19,360 nucleotides of DNA from contig DBMS01000217.1 in NCBI GenBank assembly GCA_002297665.1, positions 1-19,360 of the forward strand, written 5' to 3'. A program made the position numbers and the translations under genes. This DNA is from Holophagaceae bacterium UBA692. Lineage in GTDB: Bacteria; Acidobacteriota; Holophagae; Holophagales; Holophagaceae. Positions 1 to 8,318 of this stretch are shown piece by piece. The notes under the pieces were generated by a model. It was not told the origin of the DNA and ran no database searches. It worked only from the letters and a program-made list of their open reading frames with translations. Within the stretch, counting starts at the first letter, position 1. Every line of letters begins with the position of its first letter.

Positions 1-491
1 GCGGCGTGCGGGGGCCGGATGGGGACGCCTGGCAGGTCGCTTGCGACCATGGCGTCCAGGTTGCGCATGTACTTGCAGAGAAGGTCCCGCAGGGTGGTGG
101 TCTCCTCCTCCGTCATGTTCTTCTCCGCCTGGCCCCGGAGCCCCTCGCCGATTTCCGCGAGGTTTTCGCACAGGGTGAGGCCGCCCGGGGTGAGGCGGAT
201 GCGGATGCGCCGGCCGTGGTTGGGATCGGGGCCCACGGTGAGGTATCCCCGCTGGGTCATCTGCTGGACCATGCGGGAGACGGTGGGGTTGTCCATCCAC
301 ATGGCCCGGGCCAACTCTCCCAGGGACAGGGGCGCCGCCCTGGAGATGACCAGGAGCATCCAGAAGTGGTGCGGGGTGAGGTCGAGCGGCACGACCTTGC
401 CCGCCACGAGCTGTCGGATGGAGCGCCGGGCCGCTACGATCAGCATTCCGATGTTCGAAATCGCCAGTCCAATTTCCGATGAGTTAGACAT
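1..491 (-). CDS. MarR-family transcriptional regulator (C-terminus cut by window edge)
   Basis: A winged-helix DNA-binding regulator, expected to act as a dimer that releases DNA on binding a small ligand or on oxidation. The reading frame is open from ATG at 491 to the window edge (163 codons), so probably only a few C-terminal residues are missing, because MarR proteins usually run about 140-170 residues. The first 45 residues are helical. Residues about 55-84 match the MarR helix-turn-helix (LSLGELARAMWMDNPTVSRM), followed by the wing with the typical DPNHGRRIRIRLT stretch, then a dimerisation helix. The start is supported by GGGAGG seven bases upstream of ATG. A near-consensus promoter and a perfect palindrome lie just upstream, suggesting autoregulation. 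The regulated target is not visible; the nearest gene, hisS, is an unlikely one. The family is confident, the ligand unknown. Confidence 0.9.
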   Translation of the reverse strand, partial: MSNSSEIGLAISNIGMLIVAARRSIRQLVAGKVVPLDLTPHHFWMLLVISRAAPLSLGELARAMWMDNPTVSRMVQQMTQRGYLTVGPDPNHGRRIRIRLTPGGLTLCENLAEIGEGLRGQAEKNMTEEETTTLRDLLCKYMRNLDAMVASDLPGVPIRPPHA

Positions 492-530
492 TTCCCAAAC
501 CTCCCATTGATGAGGGATCCAACGTCCTAA

Positions 531-558
531 ATTGTCTTCCCAAACGGACCCGTGTCAA
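531..558 (-). promoter_or_regulatory. Candidate sigma70-type promoter of the MarR gene
   Basis: Read on the minus strand, a perfect TTGACA (-35, at 553-558) is followed after 16 bases by GACAAT (-10, at 531-536; four of six consensus bases). This would place the transcription start about 33 bases before the ATG at 491, leaving room for the GGGAGG ribosome binding site. The consensus match is seen; promoter activity is inferred. Confidence 0.5.
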
Positions 559-560
559 TG

Positions 561-580
561 AAATTTTAATGGTAAAATTT
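561..580. promoter_or_regulatory. Perfect 8-4-8 palindrome, candidate MarR operator
   Basis: The arms AAATTTTA (561-568) and TAAAATTT (573-580) are exact reverse complements separated by ATGG. The element sits two bases upstream of the -35 box of the MarR promoter. MarR regulators typically bind AT-rich palindromes of 16-20 bases at their own promoters, so this is the natural operator candidate. A transcription terminator is less likely because the arms contain no GC pairs. Confidence 0.5.
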
Positions 581-824
581 ACCCGGCCTCCAGGGAGAAT
601 TCATCATTGAGATTCCAAATCCTCTTAATTAAATTGAGATCGGCAACGATTAACCCACTATCCCCGATTGCCTATTGCTAAATTGAGCCATCTTCGATTC
701 ATCATGAGTCTCAGTCGAATTGCAATTTGTAGAATATTTCATCTTGCAGTCCTTCCACGCGCGACCGCGCCCGGAAGGCCGACCCCGGGGCAGCCGAGGT
801 TGAATCATATATTGTTATTATTTG

Positions 825-851
825 ATTATAATATTGTTTTTATGATTTCAA
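825..851 (-). promoter_or_regulatory. Weak candidate promoter in the AT island, pointing toward the MarR gene
   Basis: On the minus strand TTGAAA (846-851) and TATAAT (825-830) are separated by 15 bases, slightly short of the usual 17. TATAAT also reads on the plus strand at 827-832, because ATTATAAT is self-complementary. If active leftward it would make a long leader (about 330 bases) for the MarR gene or a small RNA. AT-rich sequence produces such matches by chance, so confidence is low. Confidence 0.25.
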
Positions 852-929
852 CGGTCGTGCCCATCCAGGCCTCCGGCATGCCCCATCGTGACCATTAACC
901 TGCTATTCGTCAGGGACGGCCGGCCCGCT

Positions 930-2180
930 TCAGCGGCGATCCAGCAGGCGTTCCTGGACGGTGGCCAGGGCCCAGGTCTCCTGGGTTCCCGCGGCCAGGT
1001 CCTTCACCGCCACAACGCCCTGCTCCAGTTCCCCGTCGCCGAGGATCAGCGCCAGGGGCGCCCCCTGGCGGTTCGCGGTGGTGAGGGCGTTCTTCAGCTT
1101 GGCGCCCCGGGTCTCCAGGACCACCTCCAAGCCTGCGGCCCACCAGGCGCGTGCCAGTTCCAGGGCCTTGAGGGTCGCCGCCGGGCCCAGCGGGATGAGG
1201 ACGGGCGGAGCCTGCCGCGGGGCCTTGCCGTGCAGCTGCTGCATGAGCGTCACCAGGCGGTCCAGGCCGATGGACCAGCCGAAGGCGGCCACCTGGGGGC
1301 CGCCCAGCTGCTTCACGAGGCCGTCGTAACGTCCGCCCCCCAGGAGGGCCGACTGGGCCCCCAGGTCCGTGGACAGGACCTCGAAGGCCGTGCGGGTGTA
1401 GTAGTCCAGCCCGCGCACCAGCCGTGGGTTCTCCTCGAAGGGCAGCCCCAGGGAGGTGAGGATCTCCTTCAGGCGCTCGTGGTGCTCCCGGGAGGCCGGG
1501 TCCAGGAAGTCCACCAGCACCGGGTGGCCCTCCAGGGCGGCCTGGCAGCGCGCGTTCTTGCAGTCCAGGACCCGCAGGGGGTTCTCCCCGATGCGGCGGT
1601 GGCAGTCCTCGCAGAACTCCGCCTCGCGGTCGGCGAAGAAGGCCCGGAAGGCCTCGTGGAAGGCCGGACGGCATTCGGGGGTCCCCACGGAGTTGATGCT
1701 GAACGTGAGCTGGGTCAGGCCCAGCTCGCGCAGGAAGTCGTAGAGCATGACCAGGGATTCGGCCTCGGATTCCGGCGTGGACACCTGGAAGCTCTCGGCG
1801 CCGATCTGCCAGAACTGGCGGTATCTTCCCGCCTGCATGCGCTCGTAGCGGAACATGGGGCCGATGTAGTACAGGAGCTGGGGGTCGCTGGTGGCCAGCA
1901 TCTGGTGCTGGATCACGGCCCTCACGACGCCGGCGGTGTTCTCGGGGCGCATGGCCACGTGGCGCTTTCCCTTGTCGAAGAAGTCGTACATCTCCTTGTG
2001 GACGATGTCGCTGCTTTCGCCGACGCTGCGCTTGAAGACCTCGATCTCCTCCAGGATGGGCGTGCGGATCTCTGAATAGCCGTGCCGGTGGAAGGCGCGC
2101 CTTACGGTATCCTCGATACGCTGGAACCAGTCCAGTTCGCCACCAAACAGATCACGAGTGCCTTTGACGGATTGAGCCAT
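930..2180 (-). CDS. hisS: Histidine--tRNA ligase
   Basis: Cytosolic class II aminoacyl-tRNA synthetase charging tRNA-His; 416 residues, the usual bacterial length. Visible landmarks are the N-terminal KGTRDLFG, class II motif 2 with FRYERMQAGRYRQFWQ (about 110-125), the histidine-binding RLVRGLDYYTRT (about 253-264), GGGRYDGL (281-288) and motif 3 AFGWSIGLDRL (299-309), then the anticodon-binding domain to the end. Four cysteines at about 190, 193, 207 and 212 (FCEDC and DCKNARC) form the cysteine cluster known from some bacterial HisRS. The frame stays open upstream over the neighbouring amidase gene, but ATG at 2180 gives the canonical N-terminus and has GGAG eight to nine bases upstream. 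Its start codon is one base from that of the divergent amidase gene, so its promoter must lie inside that gene. Confidence 0.97.
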   Translation of the reverse strand: MAQSVKGTRDLFGGELDWFQRIEDTVRRAFHRHGYSEIRTPILEEIEVFKRSVGESSDIVHKEMYDFFDKGKRHVAMRPENTAGVVRAVIQHQMLATSDPQLLYYIGPMFRYERMQAGRYRQFWQIGAESFQVSTPESEAESLVMLYDFLRELGLTQLTFSINSVGTPECRPAFHEAFRAFFADREAEFCEDCHRRIGENPLRVLDCKNARCQAALEGHPVLVDFLDPASREHHERLKEILTSLGLPFEENPRLVRGLDYYTRTAFEVLSTDLGAQSALLGGGRYDGLVKQLGGPQVAAFGWSIGLDRLVTLMQQLHGKAPRQAPPVLIPLGPAATLKALELARAWWAAGLEVVLETRGAKLKNALTTANRQGAPLALILGDGELEQGVVAVKDLAAGTQETWALATVQERLLDRR

Positions 2181-2181
2181 C

Positions 2182-2982
2182 TTGAAACTCCACGGAATCC
2201 TGCCGCTCCTGTTCCCTAGCCTACTGGCACTGGCCCAATCCCCCAAGCTTCCTTCCGGGGAGGGCCGCCTCCTGGTGTGCGTGGACCCGGGCCACGGCGG
2301 CGAGGACGTGGGCGCCAAGGGGGCCCGGGGACTCAAGGAGAAGGACGCGGTGCTCGACCTGGCCGCGGCCCTCGTGCGCGAACTGGAGCGCAGCGGCATG
2401 GAGGCCCGGCTCACCCGGAAGGACGACACCTTCGTGGGGCTCTGGGACCGGGCCCGCTTCGCCAACCAGGCCGGGGCCGACCTCTTCATCAGCCTCCACC
2501 TGAACGCGGCCCGGGCCCGCCAGGCCAAGGGCTCCGAGGTCTACTTCCTGACCCTGGGCGCCGGGGACGGGGCCGCCGCGGAGATCGCCGCCCAGGAGAA
2601 CGGGCCCGAGGCCCGCGCCGGCCACGTCGACCCCGACCACGTGGTGGCCGGCATCCTGGACACCCTGAGCCAGGAAGCCTACCTGCGGGACTCCGAGCGC
2701 CTGGCCGTGGCCATCCAGGGCCAGCTCAACAAGCTGGGCGGCATCCGGCAGCGCGGGGTCAAGCAGGCCCCCTTCGTGGTCCTCCGGGGCGCCGCCATGC
2801 CCGCGGTGCTGGTGGAGACGGTCTTCATCTCGAATCCCCGGGAGGAGGCCAAGCTGAGGGACCCCGCCTTCCTGCGCAAGGCGGCCCAGGCCATCACCCA
2901 GGGCGTGCGGCACTATTTCGCGGGGGCCGAGGGCACGCCGCGCAGGAAGGCCGTGGCGGAAGCCAGGCCGCCCAGGCCCTGA
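2182..2982 (+). CDS. N-acetylmuramoyl-L-alanine amidase, Amidase_3 family
   Basis: Exported zinc amidase that cuts the bond between N-acetylmuramic acid and the stem peptide, acting in cell separation and peptidoglycan turnover. 266 residues. A hydrophobic signal peptide covers residues 1-18 (LPLLFPSLLALAQ). The zinc and catalytic residues of the family are all present: H38 in DPGHGG, E53 in LKEKD, H106 in SLHLNA and E212 in LVETVFISN. The start is TTG at 2182 because it alone supplies the signal peptide; no clear Shine-Dalgarno sequence precedes it. No AMIN, SPOR or LysM domain is attached, and the tail is a short basic, proline-rich end. It is divergent from hisS by one base and convergent with the permease gene, nine bases away. 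Confidence 0.92.
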   Translation: MKLHGILPLLFPSLLALAQSPKLPSGEGRLLVCVDPGHGGEDVGAKGARGLKEKDAVLDLAAALVRELERSGMEARLTRKDDTFVGLWDRARFANQAGADLFISLHLNAARARQAKGSEVYFLTLGAGDGAAAEIAAQENGPEARAGHVDPDHVVAGILDTLSQEAYLRDSERLAVAIQGQLNKLGGIRQRGVKQAPFVVLRGAAMPAVLVETVFISNPREEAKLRDPAFLRKAAQAITQGVRHYFAGAEGTPRRKAVAEARPPRP

Positions 2983-2991
2983 GACGCCGGT

Positions 2992-4287
<1,296 letters not shown>

Positions 4288-4296
4288 GCGCCCCTC

Positions 4297-5523
4297 CTAT
4301 TCGGCCCGGAGGGCGTCGATGACGGGCAGGTTCGAGGCGCGCCGCGCGGGCAGGAAGCCCGCGGCCAGACCGATCAGGGTCGAAACCGCGACGCTCGAGA
4401 CCACGATGCCCAGGGTGATCTGGGCGGGGAACCCGCCCACGGTGCGCACGAGCCAGGCCACCAGGGCCCCGATCATCACCCCCGCGATGCCCCCGCACAG
4501 GCTGAGCAGCGAGGCCTCCAGGAGGAACTGCCTCCGGATGTCCCGCTTGCGCGCGCCGATGGCCATGCGGATGCCGATCTCGGTGGTGCGCTCCACGACG
4601 CTCACCAGCATGATGTTCATGATCACGATGCCGCCCACCCCCAGGCTCACGGAGGACACCAGGAGCATGAGCACGAAGGCGGCCTGGCTGATCTGCTTCC
4701 ACAGTTCCTGGAGCGAGTCCTGGGTCATGATGCCGAAGGGATCCGGGTCCCTGTAGGCGGTGTGGCGCATGGCCCGCAGGAGCGAGCGCACCTCGGAGAC
4801 CGCGTCGTCCAGGCCCGCCACCCCGCCCCGGGCCTCCACCTGGATGTTCAGGGAGTCCTTGGCGCCCATGAAGTTCTTCCGGAACACCTGGATGGGCATG
4901 CACACGATGTTGTCCCGGCTGAAGCCGAGGGACCGTCCCTGGCGGGGAAACAGCCCGATGACGCGGAAGGGGAGGCCCCGGATGAGGACGGTCCGGCCCA
5001 TGGGGTCGAGCCCGGGGAACAGCTCCTCCTTCACGTCCATGCCGATGACCGCGACGTTCGCGGCCAGGTCGTTCTCGTTCTCGTTGAAGTAGCGCCCCTC
5101 CTCGAACTCGAACTTGAAGAGCCCGGCGAAATTCGCGGTGGAGCCCACCACGGTCACGTTCTTCAGGTGCCGGGGCCCCGAATCCACCCGCAGCGACTTG
5201 ATGGCCCGGGTGCTCACCCGGGACACGTGGGGCAGGTTGGCCCCCGAGATGCGCTCGAAGTCCGTCCAGGTGAGCAGGGGCCGCTTGAAGGCCAGAAGGA
5301 AGTCATGGCGGGACTGGATGATCCCGAACCGGTCCACCATGAAGACGTCGGGCGCCAGGCGGATCACCTTCTCCTTCACGTAGGTGTCCAGGCCGGAAAT
5401 GACCGCCACCACCCCCACGATGGTGGTCACCCCGATGATGACCCCCAGGAGGGTGAGGAAGCTCCGCAGCTTGTGGGCCCGCAGGGCCCGGAGGGCGGAA
5501 AGGAACAGCTCGCCGAGCTGCAT
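4297..5523 (-). CDS. ABC transporter permease, MacB/FtsX type (first of pair)
   Basis: Inner-membrane permease of 408 residues, a diverged paralogue of its downstream neighbour. The first membrane segment carries HKLRSFLTLLGVIIGVTTIV (residues about 17-36), followed by a periplasmic MacB_PCD domain and three C-terminal helices with GGIVIMNIMLVSVVERTTEI and the coupling helix GIRMAIGARKRDI. It ends in IDALRAE, as MacB-like permeases do. There is no ATPase domain. The stop codon of the adaptor gene directly abuts the ATG (TGAATG) and a ribosome binding site (AAGGAA) lies inside the adaptor gene, so translation is probably coupled. Together the genes form an adaptor-permease-permease operon that needs an ATPase from elsewhere. 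Confidence 0.92.
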   Translation of the reverse strand: MQLGELFLSALRALRAHKLRSFLTLLGVIIGVTTIVGVVAVISGLDTYVKEKVIRLAPDVFMVDRFGIIQSRHDFLLAFKRPLLTWTDFERISGANLPHVSRVSTRAIKSLRVDSGPRHLKNVTVVGSTANFAGLFKFEFEEGRYFNENENDLAANVAVIGMDVKEELFPGLDPMGRTVLIRGLPFRVIGLFPRQGRSLGFSRDNIVCMPIQVFRKNFMGAKDSLNIQVEARGGVAGLDDAVSEVRSLLRAMRHTAYRDPDPFGIMTQDSLQELWKQISQAAFVLMLLVSSVSLGVGGIVIMNIMLVSVVERTTEIGIRMAIGARKRDIRRQFLLEASLLSLCGGIAGVMIGALVAWLVRTVGGFPAQITLGIVVSSVAVSTLIGLAAGFLPARRASNLPVIDALRAE

Positions 5524-6741
5524 TCAGCTTTCCTTCTTGTCGGTCTTCTTCTTCTTCTCGACGCGGATGTCCTCGCCGCCCTTGAGCTCGCGCAGGGCCT
5601 TGAAGGGCCCGATGACCAGGCTCTCCCCGCCCTTGAGGCCCGAAAGCACCTCCACGTTGAGCTCGCCCATGAGCCCGGTCTTGAGGGCCCGGAAAACGGC
5701 CTTGCCGCCCTCCATGACGTAGACGCCCTCCTCCTCGCGCGGGGCGCCGGGGGCGAGGGACTCGCCCTTCTTGGGCTTGATGTCACGCATGACCAGGGCC
5801 TGCAGGGGAATGGCCAGCACCTGGTCCCGGCTGCCGGTGAAGATGTCGGCCTGGTTGGACAGCCCGGGCTTGATGGTGGAAGGCGGGTTCTTGATCATCA
5901 CCTTCACCTTGAACTTGATGGCCTCGTTGACGTTGGTCTGGACGATGGGGGATCCGCCCACCTCGGTGACCACGCCGTCGAAGACCTGGTTGGGATAGGC
6001 GTCGATGCGCACCTGAGCCGTCTGGCCGGTCTTGACGGTGGGAATGGAAGCTTCGTCCACCTCCATTTCGGCCTCGACCCGGCTCATGTCCGAGATGGTG
6101 ACCAGGACGGTGCCGGGCTGGTTCTGCAGGCCGATGACGGCCGTCTCGCCCAGCTCGATGCGCTTGGCGGTGACCACGCCGTCCATGGGCGCCAGGATCC
6201 GCGTCTTGTTGAGGGCGTCCTGGCCGCCGGCGAGATCGGCCCGGGACTGGGCCACGCGCTGCTGGGAGCTTTCGAACGCGGTCTGGGCGGTGCGCAGGGC
6301 GGTGGTGGCCTGGTCGAAGTCGCTCTGGGAGATGATGCCGGCCTTGTGGTTGGCCGAGGCCCGGGCGAAATCCTTGCGGGCCTGCTCCAGCCGGGCCTTG
6401 GCGGTCTCGAAGTCGTGCGCCATGGCCTGGGATGCCGAGCGAAGGCTCTCCACCGTCGCCTTGGAGCGGACGTTGTCGATCTCCAGGATCAGGTCTCCCT
6501 TCTTGACGTGGTCCCCTTCCTTGACCTTGAGGGCGGTGACCTGGCCCATGGTGTTGGCCGTGAGGTCCACCTTGATCACCGCCTGGATCTTGCCGTTGGC
6601 GCTGACCTTGGCCTGGATGTTTTCCCGGGCCACGGTGGCCACCTGCACTGGAACGCCCTTGTCGCCGCGGCTCGCGGCGATTCCCAAGGCCACGATGACG
6701 GCCAGCCCCCCGCCCAGGATCCACATCTGCTTCGGCTTCAT
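5524..6741 (-). CDS. Efflux periplasmic adaptor subunit (HlyD/MacA-like membrane fusion protein)
   Basis: Periplasmic adaptor linking an inner-membrane transporter to an outer-membrane channel; 405 residues. A single N-terminal anchor helix (about 7-23) is followed by a split lipoyl/biotinyl-like domain (GQVTALKVKEGDHVKKGD, about 66-83, and APMDGVVTAKRIELGE further on). Between these halves lies an alpha-helical coiled-coil hairpin rich in Ala, Gln and Arg (about 90-170). Beta-barrel and membrane-proximal domains follow, and the tail is very lysine-rich (KKKKTDKK). AGGAGG precedes the ATG at a good distance. It is first gene of the operon with the two permeases, as in macAB-type systems. No outer-membrane TolC-like gene is present in the window. 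Confidence 0.92.
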   Translation of the reverse strand: MKPKQMWILGGGLAVIVALGIAASRGDKGVPVQVATVARENIQAKVSANGKIQAVIKVDLTANTMGQVTALKVKEGDHVKKGDLILEIDNVRSKATVESLRSASQAMAHDFETAKARLEQARKDFARASANHKAGIISQSDFDQATTALRTAQTAFESSQQRVAQSRADLAGGQDALNKTRILAPMDGVVTAKRIELGETAVIGLQNQPGTVLVTISDMSRVEAEMEVDEASIPTVKTGQTAQVRIDAYPNQVFDGVVTEVGGSPIVQTNVNEAIKFKVKVMIKNPPSTIKPGLSNQADIFTGSRDQVLAIPLQALVMRDIKPKKGESLAPGAPREEEGVYVMEGGKAVFRALKTGLMGELNVEVLSGLKGGESLVIGPFKALRELKGGEDIRVEKKKKTDKKES

Positions 6742-6853
6742 GTATACGTCCTCCTGGACCTGGGCCCACCTGAAGTAAACGCCCGGACCGAATCTTCCGT
6801 TTAGTTAATCATGCTCCAGGTTACATCCGCCGGGGGAGACCCTGAAATATCGG

Positions 6854-6881
6854 GGTTCAGGAACCTCCGTCACTCTATAAT
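6854..6881 (+). promoter_or_regulatory. Candidate promoter of the MFS gene with inverted repeat
   Basis: A perfect TATAAT lies at 6876-6881, 24 bases before the MFS start codon, a normal leader length. No good -35 box is present at 16-18 bases. Instead an inverted repeat GGTTC-AG-GAACC occupies 6854-6865, the place where a -35 box or an activator/repressor site would be. Both motifs are seen; their function is inferred. Confidence 0.4.
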
Positions 6882-6905
6882 TTATGAACCGCCGCCTGGA
6901 GCCCC

Positions 6906-8129
6906 ATGTCCCGCCTTTCCGAGTCCCTGCGCAGCCTGGGGTTCCGCAATTTCCGTCTGTTCTTCACCGGGCAGCTGGTGTCCCTGGTGGGCACCTGGAT
7001 GCAGAGCGTGGCGCTGTCCTGGCTGGTGTACCGGCTCACGGGCCAGGCCACGCTGCTGGGCCTGGTGGCCTTCGCCAGCCAGGCCCCCATCTTCTTCCTG
7101 GGTAGCTTCGGCGGGGTGCTGGCGGACCGGGTGGATCCCCGGCGCATCCTCGTCCTCACCCAGACCCTCCAGATGGCCCAGGCCTTCCTCCTGGCCGCGC
7201 TGACCCTGGCCGGCTGGATCCGGCCCTGGGAGATCATCGTCCTGGCCACGGCCCTGGGGATCGTCAACGCCTTCGACCTGCCCGCGCGACAGGTCCTGGT
7301 GGCCAGCACCGTGGACCGGGAGCACCTGCCCAACGCCATCGCCCTCAATTCCTCCATCTTCCACGGCTCGCGGGTGGTCGGGCCCGCGGTGGCCGGCCTG
7401 ATGGTCGCGGCCATCGGCGAAGGCTGGTGCTTCCTGGTGAACGGGCTGAGCTTCCTGGCGGCCATCGCCGGCCTCCTGAGGATGGACCTGCCCCCCTGGG
7501 TCTCCCGGCAGGACCACCCGCCCGTGCTGGACCACATCCTGGAAGGCATCCGGTACGTCCATGGGCACCGGGAACTGCGCCTGCTCTTCTTCCTCCTGGG
7601 CGTCGTGTGCTTCCTGGGCATGCCCTACGCCGTGCTGATGCCCATCTTCGCCGACGGAATCCTCCACGGGGGGCCCAAGGCCCTGGGCCTGCTCATGGGC
7701 GGGTCGGGCGTGGGCGCCGTCCTGGGAGCCACCCTGCTGGCCGGGCGCAGGCGGATCCACGGCCTGGAGCGCGTCGCCTACCTGGGCGCCACCGCCACCG
7801 GCATCGCCCTGGCCGCCTTCGCCTACTCCAAGACCCTGTGGCTGTCCCTCATCCTCATCGTCCCCGTGGGCGGCGCCATGGTGGCCCACATGACCAGCAA
7901 CAACACCCTGGTCCAGGTATTGATTCCCGATGAGATGCGGGGCCGCGTCATGGCCTTCCACGCCATGGTCTTCACCGCCGCCATGCCCATCGGGGCGCTG
8001 CTGGAAGGTCTCCTGGCCGCCCGCATCGGCGCCCCCGCGACGGTGGCGCTGGGGGGCTTCGGATGCGTTGTGGGGGCGTGGTTCTTCGCGGTGCGGTTCC
8101 CGGCGGGGACGTTCGAAGGCAGGGCCTGA
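6906..8129 (+). CDS. MFS transporter, EntS-like (MFS_3) family
   Basis: Inner-membrane major facilitator of 407 residues with about twelve hydrophobic segments. Members of this family export small molecules such as the siderophore enterobactin, driven by the proton gradient, but the substrate here is unknown. The N-terminus (LRSLGFRNFRLFFTGQLVS) and the cytoplasmic loop motif A (GGVLADRVDPRRIL, about 66-79) are typical, as is RQVLVASTVDREHLPNAIAL. The late segment IPDEMRGRVMA is a family hallmark. GGAG lies five bases before the ATG, and TATAAT lies upstream. It is a single-gene unit, divergent from the efflux adaptor and convergent with the nuo operon. No siderophore biosynthesis gene accompanies it. 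Confidence 0.9.
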   Translation: MSRLSESLRSLGFRNFRLFFTGQLVSLVGTWMQSVALSWLVYRLTGQATLLGLVAFASQAPIFFLGSFGGVLADRVDPRRILVLTQTLQMAQAFLLAALTLAGWIRPWEIIVLATALGIVNAFDLPARQVLVASTVDREHLPNAIALNSSIFHGSRVVGPAVAGLMVAAIGEGWCFLVNGLSFLAAIAGLLRMDLPPWVSRQDHPPVLDHILEGIRYVHGHRELRLLFFLLGVVCFLGMPYAVLMPIFADGILHGGPKALGLLMGGSGVGAVLGATLLAGRRRIHGLERVAYLGATATGIALAAFAYSKTLWLSLILIVPVGGAMVAHMTSNNTLVQVLIPDEMRGRVMAFHAMVFTAAMPIGALLEGLLAARIGAPATVALGGFGCVVGAWFFAVRFPAGTFEGRA

Positions 8130-8147
8130 AGGAGGGAATCCCCTCCT
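8130..8147. terminator. Hairpin after the MFS stop codon
   Basis: AGGAGGG (8130-8136) and CCCTCCT (8141-8147) form a perfect seven-base-pair stem with a four-base loop, starting directly after the TGA. There is no T tract on either strand, so it is a weak intrinsic terminator at best and may instead block exonucleases or work with Rho. Confidence 0.4.
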
Positions 8148-8151
8148 GTCC

Positions 8152-8181
8152 TGCGCATAAATAGAATCATATTAATGCGCA
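8152..8181. repeat. Inverted repeat TGCGCAT - 16 bases - ATGCGCA
   Basis: Perfect seven-base arms at 8152-8158 and 8175-8181 flank a 16-base spacer made almost only of A and T. It lies between the converging MFS and nuo units. It could be a protein-binding site or the core of a looped RNA. No gene start is convincingly associated with it. Confidence 0.5.
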
Positions 8182-8302
8182 AACCCTGGCACCCCCTCGC
8201 CAAGATCGAAATCCTGGTGAAACGGCTCCGTCTGGCGGATGTGACCTCCGCGGTCATCGAACGGGCTCTGCGGATTGGGCTGGACGGCCTGGAGGACGGG
8301 CT

Positions 8303-8318
8303 CCAGGCGCGAGCCTGG
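8303..8318 (-). terminator. Hairpin directly after the nuoD stop codon
   Basis: CCAGGC and GCCTGG (six perfect base pairs, four-base loop) begin at the base after the nuoD TAG. No T tract follows on the minus strand. It plausibly marks the 3' end of the nuoABCD transcript, together with the repeats further downstream. Confidence 0.4.

Larger units (their letters stand above)
492..929. other. 438-base gene-free, AT-rich gap between MarR gene and hisS 3' end
   Basis: No convincing gene lies here. The only sizeable frame (668-898, plus, TTG start) has no ribosome binding site and an unconvincing composition. The gap holds the MarR promoter and palindrome, a GC hairpin-capable stretch near 751-778 (CCTTCC and GGAAGG arms), and an AT island at 801-850 with only 7 G/C in 50 bases by hand count. 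This contrasts sharply with the GC-rich genes on both sides. Degenerate repeats of ATTGAG occur at 606, 633 and 682. Confidence 0.7.

Noticed and set aside
668..898. Possible small plus-strand gene (76 codons, TTG start) in the AT-rich gap
   Set aside because: No ribosome binding site, start inside AT-rich noncoding sequence, ends against hisS, and no recognisable protein features.
918..925. GGCCGGCC palindrome just after the hisS stop codon, considered as terminator
   Set aside because: Self-complementary octamer without loop or T tract; expected by chance in a high-GC genome.
5541..5560. TTC trinucleotide run at the 3' end of the adaptor gene, considered as a phase-variable tract
   Set aside because: The repeat unit is three bases and codes a lysine-rich tail, so copy changes would not shift the frame, and such tails are common.
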